Positions 23,226-34,067 of a DNA stretch of 64,000 bases are shown in pieces. A program made the translations under genes and the position numbers. Source of the stretch: Henricia sp. BOLD:AAB3569 (taxonomy: Eukaryota; Echinodermata; Asteroidea; Spinulosida; Echinasteridae); the NCBI GenBank assembly GCA_037783545.1, contig JBBELK010000504.1, positions 558,001 through 622,000 on the forward strand, given 5' to 3'. Below the pieces are notes generated by a model that worked only from the letters and a program-made list of their open reading frames with translations, was not told where the DNA came from and ran no database searches. The stretch's first letter is position 1, and every line of letters starts with the position of its first letter.

Positions 23226-26200
23226 ATGAAGCCAGACCAACACAAAAAGAAGCGCAGTGCACAGTACAAACGGAAGCATGGAACAGTCCCGAACAAAGAA
23301 GCGACGTCAGCGAAGCCGGTGTCTACTTCCAACATTTCTGGCTCTGCTTGTGCTTCCTCCGCTGTGGACAGCAAACTATCGTCATCATCAACTACTGCAG
23401 CGGTCAAATCTCAAGGTGCAGCCACCTCTAAAGTTTGTGTTTCTGCCCCGTCACAGCGATCACATGACGAGGGTTTCTCTCATGAGGAGGAATCCGAGGT
23501 GCGTCATGTACAAGACCCCATCACAACTAAAAGCTGGTTCGCCCCCATCGCCACTTTGCCCCATCGCCCCTTTGCCCCATCGGCATCGCCCCTTTGCCCC
23601 ATCGCCCCTTTGCCCCATCGCCCCTTCATGCCCTTTGCCCCATCGGCCCTTCATGCCCTTTGCCCCATCGGCATCGCCCCTTTGCCCCATCGCCACTTTT
23701 CCCTATCACCGTTACACCCTCTTCGTCGCTTCACCCCACCGCCACCTCACCCCCATCACCTCTTCTCCCCAGCTTTACAGCTGTACAGTCATTTTGCCCA
23801 AAAGCCACTTCGCCCTGGACCACTTCGGCTTGCCTTTGCCCTTAACCGCATCGCTCGAAAACCACTTCGCCCCAAAAAAACACTTCGCCCAAACATCATT
23901 TTGCCTAAAAACCACTTAGCTCAAGCGTTATTACGCGTACATGCACATGTACATGTACGCGACAGACAAACGGCTGATTATTTTAATTTTGCAAAGTGGA
24001 GTGCTATTTCATGAAATAATATTTAAAAGAATAATTAACTGGACTGTAGCGTGGCTTAATATCTTGCGCTAACATGCCTAAGCCTAAATGTATATTGTTT
24101 TGTCAACAAAGTTAAACGCTCTGTTGTTGCTGTTTATCTACGACATGCACATATGTACGCGTCACCGTGATGCTCCTTGCCGCTTGGCAAAGTGGGATTT
24201 GAGCGAGCTTGCATTTGGGCGAAGTGGCATTTGGGCGAAGTGGTTTTTGGGCGATATGGTTGAGGGCGAAGTAGCCCTTGAAAATTTTTCATTTCCTCAT
24301 TCAGGTGCTCTTTACTAAGAGAAAATTGCAGTGCCCTTTTGAAAATAAATGTTGAGGCCTTGCCGCTTTGCCCCTATTGCCTTATCTAACGTTGCTTCAC
24401 CTGCATCACCACTTGTAACCGCCATTACATTGGTTTCATGTGTTTTTGTTATGCACAGGTCTATTATTACGGTCAGAATGTACAAGTCGGATATCGCTAT
24501 TTTTTCCTTAAAATTACTTGCCAGCCATCAGTAAGTGCAGATTATCCTGTCACTTTTGTGACCCGGTGTCATAGGCCCTAGGACAGACATAGCAACGCGA
24601 CTGGAGTGAAAACAAATTCGTTCATGTTTATATATGTGTAGGCCTATGTGTTGCACGGACAATGGCTTTGGTCACATTTTCACGTGGCACCGACCGACAG
24701 AACAGAAAAACAAAGATTTTACTTCAAACAATTTTTCAGCCACTTTCATATAATTTATACATATTAAAGGTCTGAGGTGATGTCCGACTTTTAAATTCTT
24801 TTCAATATTACAAAAAACACAATGGTGAATTTGGCCACAAACAAGCTGTTAATAAAACTAAAAGGGGCACTGCGGCCAGTTTGTGGATACGCTGAAGGTT
24901 TATTCCAATCCACTCTTGGTAATTTTACCTGTCTTTTGTTGGTTCTTTTACTGATTTCAGGAAGTGAGATTTTTTTCCAGGAGGAAACTTGAAAGCAACT
25001 GGAGTCGTTACGAACCTCTTGAAGATTTTGATGATGATTATAGTTACGATGGTCTCAAGGGGGCTGATTATAAGACATTGCTGAATCAAACAGGTAAATG
25101 TAAATACAAATATCACATGGTCTGGGGGTGGATAGTCGATATTAGCTCTTCTCGGTATTGAAAGTTCATAAACTAGTTCCCGAGGCGAAAGTCTAGGGAA
25201 CTAGTTTGTCAACTTCCAATACCTAGGGAGGCTAATATCGACTATCGACGAAATAAGCCATGTTCTACAGCGTTTGCCCTTAACTTTTTTCCCAACTGGC
25301 CAACAGGACCAGTTGGCTTAAGTCTTCACTGGCCCGTCGGCGCTTCTAAGTGGCCCGGTTAAAATTTCTAGTTGTTCTTTTTACACAAAGTTGACCTTTA
25401 ATGTTTGCAATTTAACCACATTTGAGTGAATAAATTAGGAAAAATTGGTAGTCATAAAGTTCTCCCCAGTACAAGTTTTATTTCAACTGGACAGCCGGAC
25501 CATTTGGGGAGGCTTTCTAGCTGGCCCGAGATGATTTCAACTGTCATTTGGCCAACGGACCAGTGCTAATTTGAACGCTGTTCTATTTGTTTTACCATAC
25601 CTCATACATCACTGAGTGAAATTTTGCTTGTGCAGCCATCTTTCCATTCAGCTCATGTGCGCGTTGTATCCGAGCAGTGTCGCATATTATGTATGCTGTA
25701 TGCGCTACACCCGACTTCTTTGGAAAGCGCGTGCGTAGTAAACTATTCCCGGGTATCCAAGAAAGAGTTACTTCGTAATGCGCGTGTGTAGTAAACTGTT
25801 TCATGGATACCTGAAAGATAGATTATTACGCTTGCGTGTTTGCGATGCGAGTAGATCCGAGCGTTCGTGTGCTGGTAAACAGCAAAAATAACCACTGGTT
25901 CATCATGATTGTGAACGGGCCAGTGAGAACAGGACTTTCGTTTATAAATATGTACACGTATGAGGTATGGTAAAACAAGATAATGTTGACATTAAACAAA
26001 GTGCTAGGAAATAGGACTGAAATGGAAGTGCATACATGTAAGCATGTTTTCTTCACACTTTTACGATATAGCTGAAATTTTGCTAATTTTTGCTCTATTT
26101 CTTGGGTCTCGAATTACACAATGCTTAATATTAGTTGAGAATCCACAAATATGTTCTTGGGTTATGTATTTGTTGAAAATATAATTTGTTATTCAAGACC

Positions 26201-29200
26201 CAAGGAATATGCGAGTGAAATTTCAGCTATCTCAGTCGGGCGTAGTGATAGTAACAATGCAATGAAGGTGTTGTACCAACCTAAGGTACAAGTCTAGGAC
26301 TACTAAAAAACCTAAATTAAAGGTTGTGTGCAGAAATTTGTGTTTAATTGGCCACTTATGATAGTTGGCCAAAACTCCTGCTTTCTAATATACTCTTTTT
26401 TTCTATCTCTTATAAACAATGAATGTAGGAGATGCCTCAAGTCAGTTCCGATTCAAGGATGAGCAACTGTGGGAAGAAGACGAGAGAGACACTGACAAGG
26501 AAGGGGTGAGGAAAAGCCTCCTATGTCTAGTCTTGTTGTTTTATATTGAAATGGGATCAGAGTATTGAGATTGAGAAACACATTGAGAAAGTGCTGGGTA
26601 GTGCAGTCTTTAGGGCTATGGTAGTTTTAACAAAAGGGTCTTTCTATAAATTAGGGGTCCAAAAGTGACATTTTAGTGTCCCCCCGTTACACCTGATGAC
26701 GTGTTATTTTTCATACAAGAATCATTAAAATGGCTTTCAAACCATTTTGTTATGAAATGTACGTTATGTACTCACTTTTTGAGATGGAAAGTATTTTTTA
26801 AATGTGTCCTGAATTTACAAAAACAAGATGTCAGATGTAACAGGGGACACCAACAATTTACCCCAAATTTATAGAAAGACACAAAAGTCTAGAGTTTGAA
26901 TCCTAGTTCTTTCAGAATTGTCTCGCTCATTGCATATGCAACATTGAGAGTAGTGTTGTCCTTAGGGAAATGCCGCTGTGCCTCATAGCTAGAGCATTGG
27001 AGAAATCGCTACAATTGACAAAAATTTGGTTAATCATCGTTAGTTAATAGAGCGTACATACATTGTACACATCTCACTTAACGAAGATCCAGTGATCAAA
27101 CAAGATAGGTACACTTCACATTCGCTTCACCGTCTTCAGATCATCGATCGATGTTGCCTAGATTCTTTTTAATATTATCCACATTTGTACAAGGTAAATA
27201 TTTAAAACAAAACTGGTTCTTGTGATACCTGGTTAAAATACTTTTGACATTGCAATTTGCACGAAGGTGGTGTTTAAAACGATCCCAAAAGTTGAAGCCT
27301 TCGTGGTCTCTACGTCTTTCCCCCGCCCCTCCTCCAAGGAAACCACGCCCCTTCAGATATTTTTTTCTTCCGGAATCTTTGTTTTCCTCCAATCTCACCA
27401 CTGACATTTAGCTCAAACATGAAGTAAACAATGAAAAAGGACCGGTTTGTTTGCTGCCACCATACGTTTCAAAAATCTTCCATTGCTCCACTCACATATG
27501 GGCATTGCATACAAAAATGCTTGCCAGATGTTAGACAATTGACGCACTGAACCAAACGCGAACTTGCCGTCTTTGTTACAGCACTAATTGGGGTTCCCTG
27601 TCGCACAATATCAGAAATTTGCGGAATCCTAAAAAGCTTCCTTTTATATACAATATCAAAAATAGTGATAATGTTTTCTCCCAAGTGTTCACCAAATCTG
27701 TTGTTTGCGTTGAACTTTGACAGATTGTACAAGGCTTCCCTGCAATAGACTGTCATGATCTGGCAGACCGGCTGAAAGCAATCCCTCTGAATGTCAGACT
27801 GAACATTGAAAGCTGCTTCTTTGAGGTAAGGTAGGGTGGATTCACACCGAGCCTTTAAGCACGTAAATAAGACCCGCATCGCTTTGAGAAAAAAAAGCGA
27901 AAATCACAGAATCCCTAAAACACTTTCCGTCCAAGTTGAGTTGATTTTACTCCAAAGCGGCACGCGTCAGTTTTTGTGCATAAAGGGTGTGTGAATCGAC
28001 CCTTAGTTCAGAAAGTATCCTATGTCTGCTAAATACTCTTTTGGTAGCTTTAGAGGTGCAATACTTAAGAAGCCTGTGATTGCTGCTAAATATTATTGCT
28101 GCTAAATAATTGCTGCTAGCAAAATTTCATTACAAGGAAATCTGTATTATTTTTTAAAATTCAGATGAATTATGTTCAACCTGGAAACATTGTTGTCACA
28201 GTTCATCATGTACCTACAGCAAAGACCATTGATAGCCTGCCTCCGAGCAGGCTAAATATCTTAAGAATTATTTCAAGAGTTACTATTTAAATGATTGAAA
28301 TCGTCTTAACGAAAGACTGCAAGCACTAAGACGTGCTAAGACCGCAAATTTGAAATTGCACTTTTTTAAATTCTTGGTTAGGGCCATCAACTCGCAATCA
28401 TGGGTGAAAACTTGGAGTTGCGGGTTCGAGTCCGGCTGCGGTACCTGTGCCCTTGGGCAAGGCACTCAACCACACTTGCTCCATCCTTCGGAAGGATGTA
28501 AAGCCGTTGGTCCAGTGTGTTCGGTAATGATAACGCACTCTAAAGATCCCAGTATGGTCCACTCATGAAAAAGACTGTGCTCAGTTAGGCTTGGCATTTC
28601 ACTAGGCAAGTTATACCAGACCCTTTGGACCGTAACACCACCATTAATGTAATTTCACCAAACTTTCTCAACAGCCATCTGTACTGAAGAACCTAAACGA
28701 GGCTGCCACAAGACACAAGGAAAAATTAGACCGAAAACCTGCAAAGGAAGCTTGGACGTCACTAAGACCGGACAGTGAACCAGCGGGACTCGAAAATGGC
28801 AAAATGTTTCTGACAAATTCTGACATCAGCACAGCAGAAGAACAGGATGATATTCTCTTGGATTCTGAAGACGAGGACACTGCAGTTGAATCTACTTTGC
28901 CTACGGAAGGAGATTTTGAAAACCATGAGGATTATTTCCAAGTCACAGATGTCCATGAAAGCAGAACTAATGAAGAAGACACTTATGTGGAGCATATAGA
29001 AAGTGCAATGGCAGAACTTGTGACTGACAGCGAAGTTGGGAGTGCTAATATTAAGTTGGAATGCTCAAAAGTTGAGAAGGAGACCGTTAAACCAAAAATG
29101 ACAGATTTGGAATTTCATGATGTTCAAGAAGAGTCACAAATAACCCAAAAACCAAAAACTGAAAATTTGACAGACTTTACACCAAGTCAGCCAAATGCAT

Positions 29201-31791
29201 GTAGTCCAACAACAGCTACGAGACTCACCGGTACACAACAGGACGAAACGGACATTTCTAAATCGCTTTATAATCGGCCAGTTATGAAACCAAAAGAACC
29301 TTTGCATTCGAAGCTACACGTAAAAGCTGCTGAAACCGAAGAGGACGACCTTGATTTTTTGCTGTCGTTGGAGAACCCAGTACAGATGGGTAAACCTGTT
29401 ATCAATGGAGGGCTGAAGGAGGGAGATGAGGGGGTCAGTTCACTTGGAATGGAGAGAAGCTCGACCAGTAAACCTCAGGGTGGACCTGTGAAATCAGCAG
29501 CAGTAAAAACCACAAGTGAGTAGGAACTCGTTTTCACATTTTTCTTCTGTAACTTTTTTAATAATTTCAAAAATGCACAGAAAATTTTACCAAACACTAC
29601 GAGGCAGTCAAGCCCCAAAAATAAGTATTTTCTTGTTACATGTCATATCTCAAAAAACTACAGTAAAAGTACTTGCATTTATATGGTGTACTGAACTACC
29701 CAGTCAAAACAAGAGTCTCGTAATTGATTAGAGATTGCCCAAAAAAAACACATGACGGCGGGGGACTGTATCGAATGCAACAAAAATTTAAATTTTTTTT
29801 TTTGGGGGGTGGTTTTTCGATACAAATGTGGACAAATGTCCATATGAGTTTGGGAAATCTGGATGCAGTGAAAAGCAACTTGGCTCCACCGGGATTTAAA
29901 CAGCGGACCTTCTGCTTAACGTTATGCCCTACCAATTAAGCTACAGTATGAAGCCAACTGGTGGTCTCGAATCACGGTGTTGCAGTTGTTCCTCACTGAT
30001 TGGGATTGGCTATCACGTGAACTTAGCAAGCCCTACAGAGAGATAACCACCCCTCCCAGAGATCAATTAAGATATGCCCCAAACCCCTGCCCGGCTTGCC
30101 CCAATCATTAAGTATGAATAAGTGATTATTTTTTAGGGATTATGACCCAGGGACCGCTGGGGTGAATTAATTTGATACAAATGTGGACAAATGTCCATAT
30201 GAGTTTGGGAAATCTGGATGCAGTGAAAAGCAACTTGGCTCCACCAGGATTCAGTAATGAACACAACTTGTTCTGATGCTACATGGACACCGCTATATTT
30301 TGTGCCCCAACTTGGAGTGACCCATATATCTTTGTTCAAGTCAGGCCACCTGTTGTAATGTAGTATGGAAATAACTGCACGCAATGCCCGCAAAGACTTG
30401 CACAACTTCAACCACGTTTATTCCCATGCATTTACTTATATACCCTCTTGACAACGTGAACTCATTGAACTATAAAATAAACAACCAATCACAGAGCTAG
30501 AACCCAACTCGGGCCATCACGATAAAATACAATGTTTCTCATACGGATACAACACCACCATGAAAAAAATATGAGTAAACCTGGGACCACACATGTGCTT
30601 CATAGTTCACAAAACTGCTCTTACAATAACCCACTCAACCTAAGAAGGTACAAATTCAAAAATGTTCGTCACTCTGCATTGTAAATATCCTGCATCAATC
30701 CATGTTATGCACATACACTGAAGATATTAAATATAAGCAAAGATACTTAAAGAGGAAGAATCCCCCTTGACGAAAATCCAGCATTTAGGCTTTTTTTGAT
30801 AGTCCAAACATCCCTCTTGCCGACGTGGATTTTTATTATTTTTTAATTGTCGGTTTTCAGTGGATAAATTAGAAGCAAAAGTGCGCTTTTCGAAAATGAG
30901 ATTTTCGCGATTTCTGAAACGCTCATTAGGTATTCATGACATGCGCGTGACCCTGTGACGCAATCCTGATAAAGAGAAGTCAACACGATTGTTAGCTCCA
31001 TACGTTTACACGCAAAAAACTTGGAAAACCGTCTCTGTTAGATGGTGCTTTTTGAAGAATTTTGTTGGTCCAAAAAGCCAGATATATGCCCAGTAGCTGC
31101 GTGGTTGTATGTTTTACCAGACACTATGGAAAAAAAAAGAGCGGAAAGATTTTCTTTTCTATTACCAAGAGAGAGAAAAATGAGTCGCTCATTCTAACTT
31201 GTACCGGCCGATGTAACACGTGGGAACTATACGGCCCGCAGGGAACCGTTCAATGCTGCAGACAGACCGCTGTGAATGCCGTTCGTTCCGTGACAAAACC
31301 ACCCGTCGCAATGCACCAGTATTTACTTCAAAAGAGCTTCATTGTGAGCCACAATTTCACCGTTTTTTCACAAAACAGGTAATAGTAGATTGTTGTCATA
31401 TTACATGAAGTGTTTTTCACGTTTGTATTTTGAATTACAAGGACAAAACAGGCATGATAAACATTCACTTCGTGTATTTTCCATTCAATACTGCACAGGC
31501 CGTTTTGTATGTTTCTCAGGATGACGTCAAAACCCTGTTGATAAACAGACCAAGTGACCTCGAGCGTTTCAGAATTTTGGGTGAAGAGGGTCGGAACTGC
31601 TTTACGTTTTAAGCAAAATCCTGTCGATTTTTTGTGAAAAACAAGTTGTGATGGTGTTGTAGACACATACACCTCCATGATAAACAGAAAAACTCAAAAA
31701 ATGTGGAAGGGGGATTCTAGCTGTTTAAATCTGTGTTCATTTTAAATGTTTAGCATCTTTAGATTGGTTGGACAGTCTACTTGACGACTAG
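23226..31791 (+). CDS. AVEN: AVEN, apoptosis and caspase activation inhibitor; six exons
   Basis: Exons are 23226-23498, 24961-25093, 26429-26505, 27724-27825, 28675-29515 and 31754-31791. Together they make 487 codons plus stop, all with GT-AG borders and matching phases (0, 1, 0, 0, 1). Conserved AVEN blocks appear in order: RRKLESNWSRY (exon 2), SQFRFKDEQLW (exon 3), the DLADRLKAIPLNVRLNI block (exon 4), DLDFLLSLENPV (late exon 5) and LDWLDSLLDD at the C terminus (exon 6). In vertebrates AVEN binds Bcl-xL and Apaf-1, restrains caspase-9 activation and supports ATM signalling. The start is the first ATG (CATCATGA) after a CpG-rich flank. The vertebrate N terminus is RG/RGG-rich; here exon 1 is instead Lys/Ser/Thr/Ala-rich, so that RNA-binding region is not visible. 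Exon 5 is long and acidic. The exon 5 donor (CAAGTGAGT) overlaps an in-frame TAG, so a retained intron would end the protein at 29523 without the conserved C terminus. Confidence 0.93.
23545..24275. repeat. Degenerate minisatellite and foldback in AVEN intron 1
   Basis: 23545-23700 repeats CCCCATCGCCCCTTTG. This grades into CACTTCGCCC units to about 23930. Inverse units (GGGCGAAGTGG) follow at 24195-24275. The loop includes ACATGTACATGTACGCG. The long frames here in both directions come from the repeat, not a gene. Confidence 0.75.
25131..25246. repeat. Hairpin MITE-like repeat in AVEN intron 2
   Basis: GATAGTCGATATTAGC (25131-25146) is inverted at 25231-25246. Inner arms AACTAGTTCCC and GGGAACTAGTT also pair. 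Confidence 0.7.
26064..26233. mobile_element. Short inverted-repeat element in AVEN intron 2
   Basis: GATATAGCTGAAATTT pairs imperfectly with GAAATTTCAGCTATCTC. Inner arms TTCTTGGGTCT and AGACCCAAGGAA pair as well. About 170 bp, non-coding. Confidence 0.6.
26635..26882. mobile_element. MITE, GGGTCTTTCTATAAATT family, in AVEN intron 3
   Basis: The ends AGGGTCTTTCTATAAATT and AATTTATAGAAAGAC are inverted repeats extending over about 50 bp (GGTGTCCCC...GGGGACACC). The same family is at 50121-50363. Confidence 0.8.
27832..28004. mobile_element. MITE abutting the AVEN exon 4 splice donor
   Basis: The ends TAGGGTGGATTCACACC and GTGTGTGAATCGACCCTTA are imperfect inverted repeats of about 30 bp. 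The element begins only 6 bases after the exon 4 border (GAG|GTAAGG), so its first bases lie next to the U1-binding site. Confidence 0.7.
28370..28600 (+). mobile_element. tRNA-derived SINE in AVEN intron 4
   Basis: It has a box B-like GGGTTCGAGTCC at 28429-28440, then the shared body (GGGCAAGGCACTCAA..., CTTCGGAAGGATGTAAAGCC, GTTGGTCCAGTGTGTT). The head's box A is eroded. Same family as 62155-62518 (minus). Confidence 0.75.
29735..29945 (-). mobile_element. tRNA-like SINE in AVEN intron 5
   Basis: On the minus strand the head reads TAGCTTAATTGGTAGGGCAT...GGTCCGCTGTTTAAATCCCGG, a recognisable box A/box B pair with a degraded anticodon arm. It is therefore a SINE head rather than a working tRNA. 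Part of its body (29819-29900) is repeated directly at 30174-30252. Confidence 0.65.
30174..30252. repeat. Direct repeat of 29819-29900
   Basis: About 79 bp starting GATACAAATGTGGACAAATG repeats the neighbouring SINE body nearly exactly. It suggests a second SINE fragment or a local duplication. Confidence 0.8.
30745..31730. mobile_element. Possible TIR element in AVEN intron 5
   Basis: TTAAAGAGGAAGAATCCCCCTT near 30748 is inverted, with mismatches, as AAGGGGGATTCTAGCTGTTTAA near 31708-31730. The interior of nearly 1 kb has no recognised gene. The TIR match is short and imperfect. Confidence 0.4.
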
Positions 31792-31955
31792 AAGATATGG
31801 TCATTCTGAAGCAAGCAAGTCTTCCAAGTAGGACACAAGACACAACCAAGTTTGTAAGCTTGTAATGTATTCATGAAGATGTAATGTAGGTTGGACAAAT
31901 TTCATCAAAATTACAAACAGAGTAATCATGAGCAGAGTATATGTAGCTCAAGAGG

Positions 31956-32330
31956 GACTCCTTACCGCATACTGCATAGCGGATGGAGTCCAGCAGCCAA
32001 TTCATGAAAAAGTGCGTAGCTTGCGCAACTTTTGAAAACGGCATAAATTTCATAGATTGCGTGTAATTATCACAGGAATATTGTGCAACTTGAGCCAAAA
32101 AAAGTTGCGCAAGTGGTTATACACAGCATGTGTAAGGTTTTGTGAAATTGGCTGCGGAATATGAAGTTCCTAAAACGGGGGAAAAAAGTTAAATACTTCA
32201 TCTTTATGTACTAACAGTATTTAATGTCCTAATCACTAAGATTGCCAGGTTTAGAAATAAAATACAAAGCACAAAACTGCATAATCCAGCGGAAAATGGT
32301 GAAAAGTCACGAAAAGTGCACACAATTCGC
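31956..32330. repeat. Dispersed repeat, copy A, split by a MITE (31990-32155)
   Basis: It shares TACCGCATACT, GGAGTCCAG, ATGAAGTTC and an AAAGTCACG-containing end with 35244-35480. Copy A has an insert whose ends GCAGCCAATT(T)CA and TGAAATTGGCTGC are inverted. This is the same MITE type as 2054-2170. Confidence 0.6.
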
Positions 32331-33064
32331 AATACATACAGACTGCTTGTACATGTACATGTGCAATGCATCTTTAATTCTCACCAACTCCCCGCATAAC
32401 GCATGCATGATTTGCCCTGCTGTATTTATTTTTTTTACTTTCAAAAAGAAGGCGCTTTTCCCATTCTTGGTCACCACTCTTCCCATTCGTTTGTTTTACG
32501 TTATTGCACTATTCAAAGGTCAACTGTGAAAACTACCATGTGCGCGTGTATGCGTAAAAACTTCAAACTCGCTTCTGTATCAGGGCCGATTCTTACCTTA
32601 TGAAAAATAGCTGCCATCTTGTAAAGCAGTTTCTTTGTTTCGTGAGGACATGCATGGTTGCACATTTTGTGCTTACATTATTGACCAGTCAAAAGTTGCC
32701 CGACAAGATGGCAGCTATTCGATACGGAATATTGCTCGATGTCGCATTTAAAAGTTTATAATTTTTCACTTTTTCTTTAAGTTTAAAGCGAAAATGACCC
32801 CAGGCAGTGATAGCATTCTTGATAACATTTTTTTGCTGGGTATGCTTTGATAGGGGCAATCAAGATGCTCACACTGTGTACATGTAACACCAACTTACAC
32901 CGGAGCGTTCTTTTAGCCATCATGCGATACACAAGTCTGCCCTGTTGGCAACCACCACTGCCCGAGCTCGCGGCAGGGTCTCTGGTGTAAGACTCGGTGT
33001 AATAATGTCACCTAGTAACCGCGAGTAGTAAAATATGGCGGACAGTTTGGAATCGCGACTTGAG
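32331..33064. other. No gene recognised
   Basis: Non-coding as far as I can see. The motif pair ACACCGGAG / CTGGTGTAAGACTCGGTGTAA near 32895-33005 may be a decayed TIR element. Confidence 0.35.
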
Positions 33065-33067
33065 TAA

Positions 33068-34064
33068 GACCGTGTTTACACTTGATCCCGAGCTCGGGAT
33101 CGAACACCGAGCTCGGGATCAGCCCCGGATCACAAATAGGTGTAAACGCTCTCGGAACCAAACTGGCCCCGGATCAGACCCCGAGATTTTGGTCTCGCGA
33201 TGGCGGAGGGTTCGATCCTGAGCTCGGGATCAGTTTGCGGTTAGCTGGGCAATAAATCTTCCTCACACAGCCCCACATCCTGTTGCGGGCTAAAGCGCGC
33301 GAAAATTCCAGGAGAGCCCGCGCTCTTATTATGTACACGTGTACACGTAGTACATGTATACACGCACACAGGTACCACTTGTTCCATGCATAGTGTGCAG
33401 GCATATATGCCATGACAAAATGCATGATACCCCGCCCGACGCGATCGACTCATGTGATGCAACACTGAGAATCTCGCTGGCGTCCGTTACGAAAACACAA
33501 CGTACTACAAACGTAATTGGTATCCTGCATTCAGCAATCTCTTTTGCGTGTCCGATACAAACTTCACACGTTGAGAAAAAGTGTTTCTGTATTTCCTCTA
33601 CTTTCTGCATTTTCTCTGCAACTATCTAGCGACACTTTGTCATTATCATACAGCTTAGTTTTTAGTTGTTATATCAAGGACTTCGGAGTGTTATTCAACG
33701 ATTTCCGACATAGCATAAGTTGACATTATTTCGTCGTGAAGAGAAGTTGACGAAGACGAAGTAGCCGAGTCGAGTTGTCTTCGTGTGAAAAGATGGCAAA
33801 CGAAGTTCGCGGGCGCTCGTGGAGCAACGACGAACTGGCGAAGTTTTTGGACATTTGGGCCAGCGCAGAAATAATGGCTAAACTGGACGGAACATCTCGG
33901 AATTCTGCTGCATTAGCTTGACCTTTGACTGCAACTTCTGGCCCCGCGCTCGGGATCAACAACAGATATAAACGCGGCACTCGAGGCCATTGCGGTTAAC
34001 CTCAACACATTCTTATCAGGGGGTCAATCTTGATCCCGAGCTCGGGACCAGTGTAAACACGGCC
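33068..34064 (+). mobile_element. PIF/Harbinger-like non-autonomous element (997 bp)
   Basis: The ends GACCGTGTTTACACTTGATC and, in reverse complement, GGCCGTGTTTACACTGGTCC are TIRs that continue into CCCGAGCTCGGGAT. TAA flanks both sides (33065-33067 and 34065-34067), the 3-bp TWA target typical of PIF/Harbinger. CCGAGCTCGG palindromes repeat subterminally. Autonomous members encode a transposase and a Myb/SANT-like protein; only a remnant of the latter remains. Confidence 0.75.
33793..33921 (+). pseudogene. Myb/SANT-like domain fragment of a Harbinger-type second protein
   Basis: A 42-codon ATG frame contains WSNDELAKFLDIWASAEI and LDGTSRN. This is the first-helix pattern of Myb/SANT-like (trihelix) domains: W, acidic pair, L..IW, L.G..RN. 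It stops abruptly after that motif, so the rest of the domain is deleted. Its position inside a TAA-flanked element fits the accessory DNA-binding protein of PIF/Harbinger. It could also be a captured host exon. Confidence 0.65.
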
Positions 34065-34067
34065 TAA

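Noticed and set aside
23257-24014. Proline-rich 220- and 262-codon frames
   Set aside because: Beyond 23498 they read through an intronic CCCCATCGCCCC minisatellite. The first 91 codons of the 23226 frame are AVEN exon 1, which ends at a donor.
27469-27879. 136-codon minus-strand frame with a CVNCLTSGKHFC motif
   Set aside because: It overlaps AVEN exon 4 on the other strand and flanking intron. Exon 4 has conserved sequence and correct phases, so this frame is a shadow.
32256-32261. AATAAA as the AVEN poly(A) signal
   Set aside because: It lies 465 bp past the stop inside a dispersed repeat; nothing ties it to AVEN.
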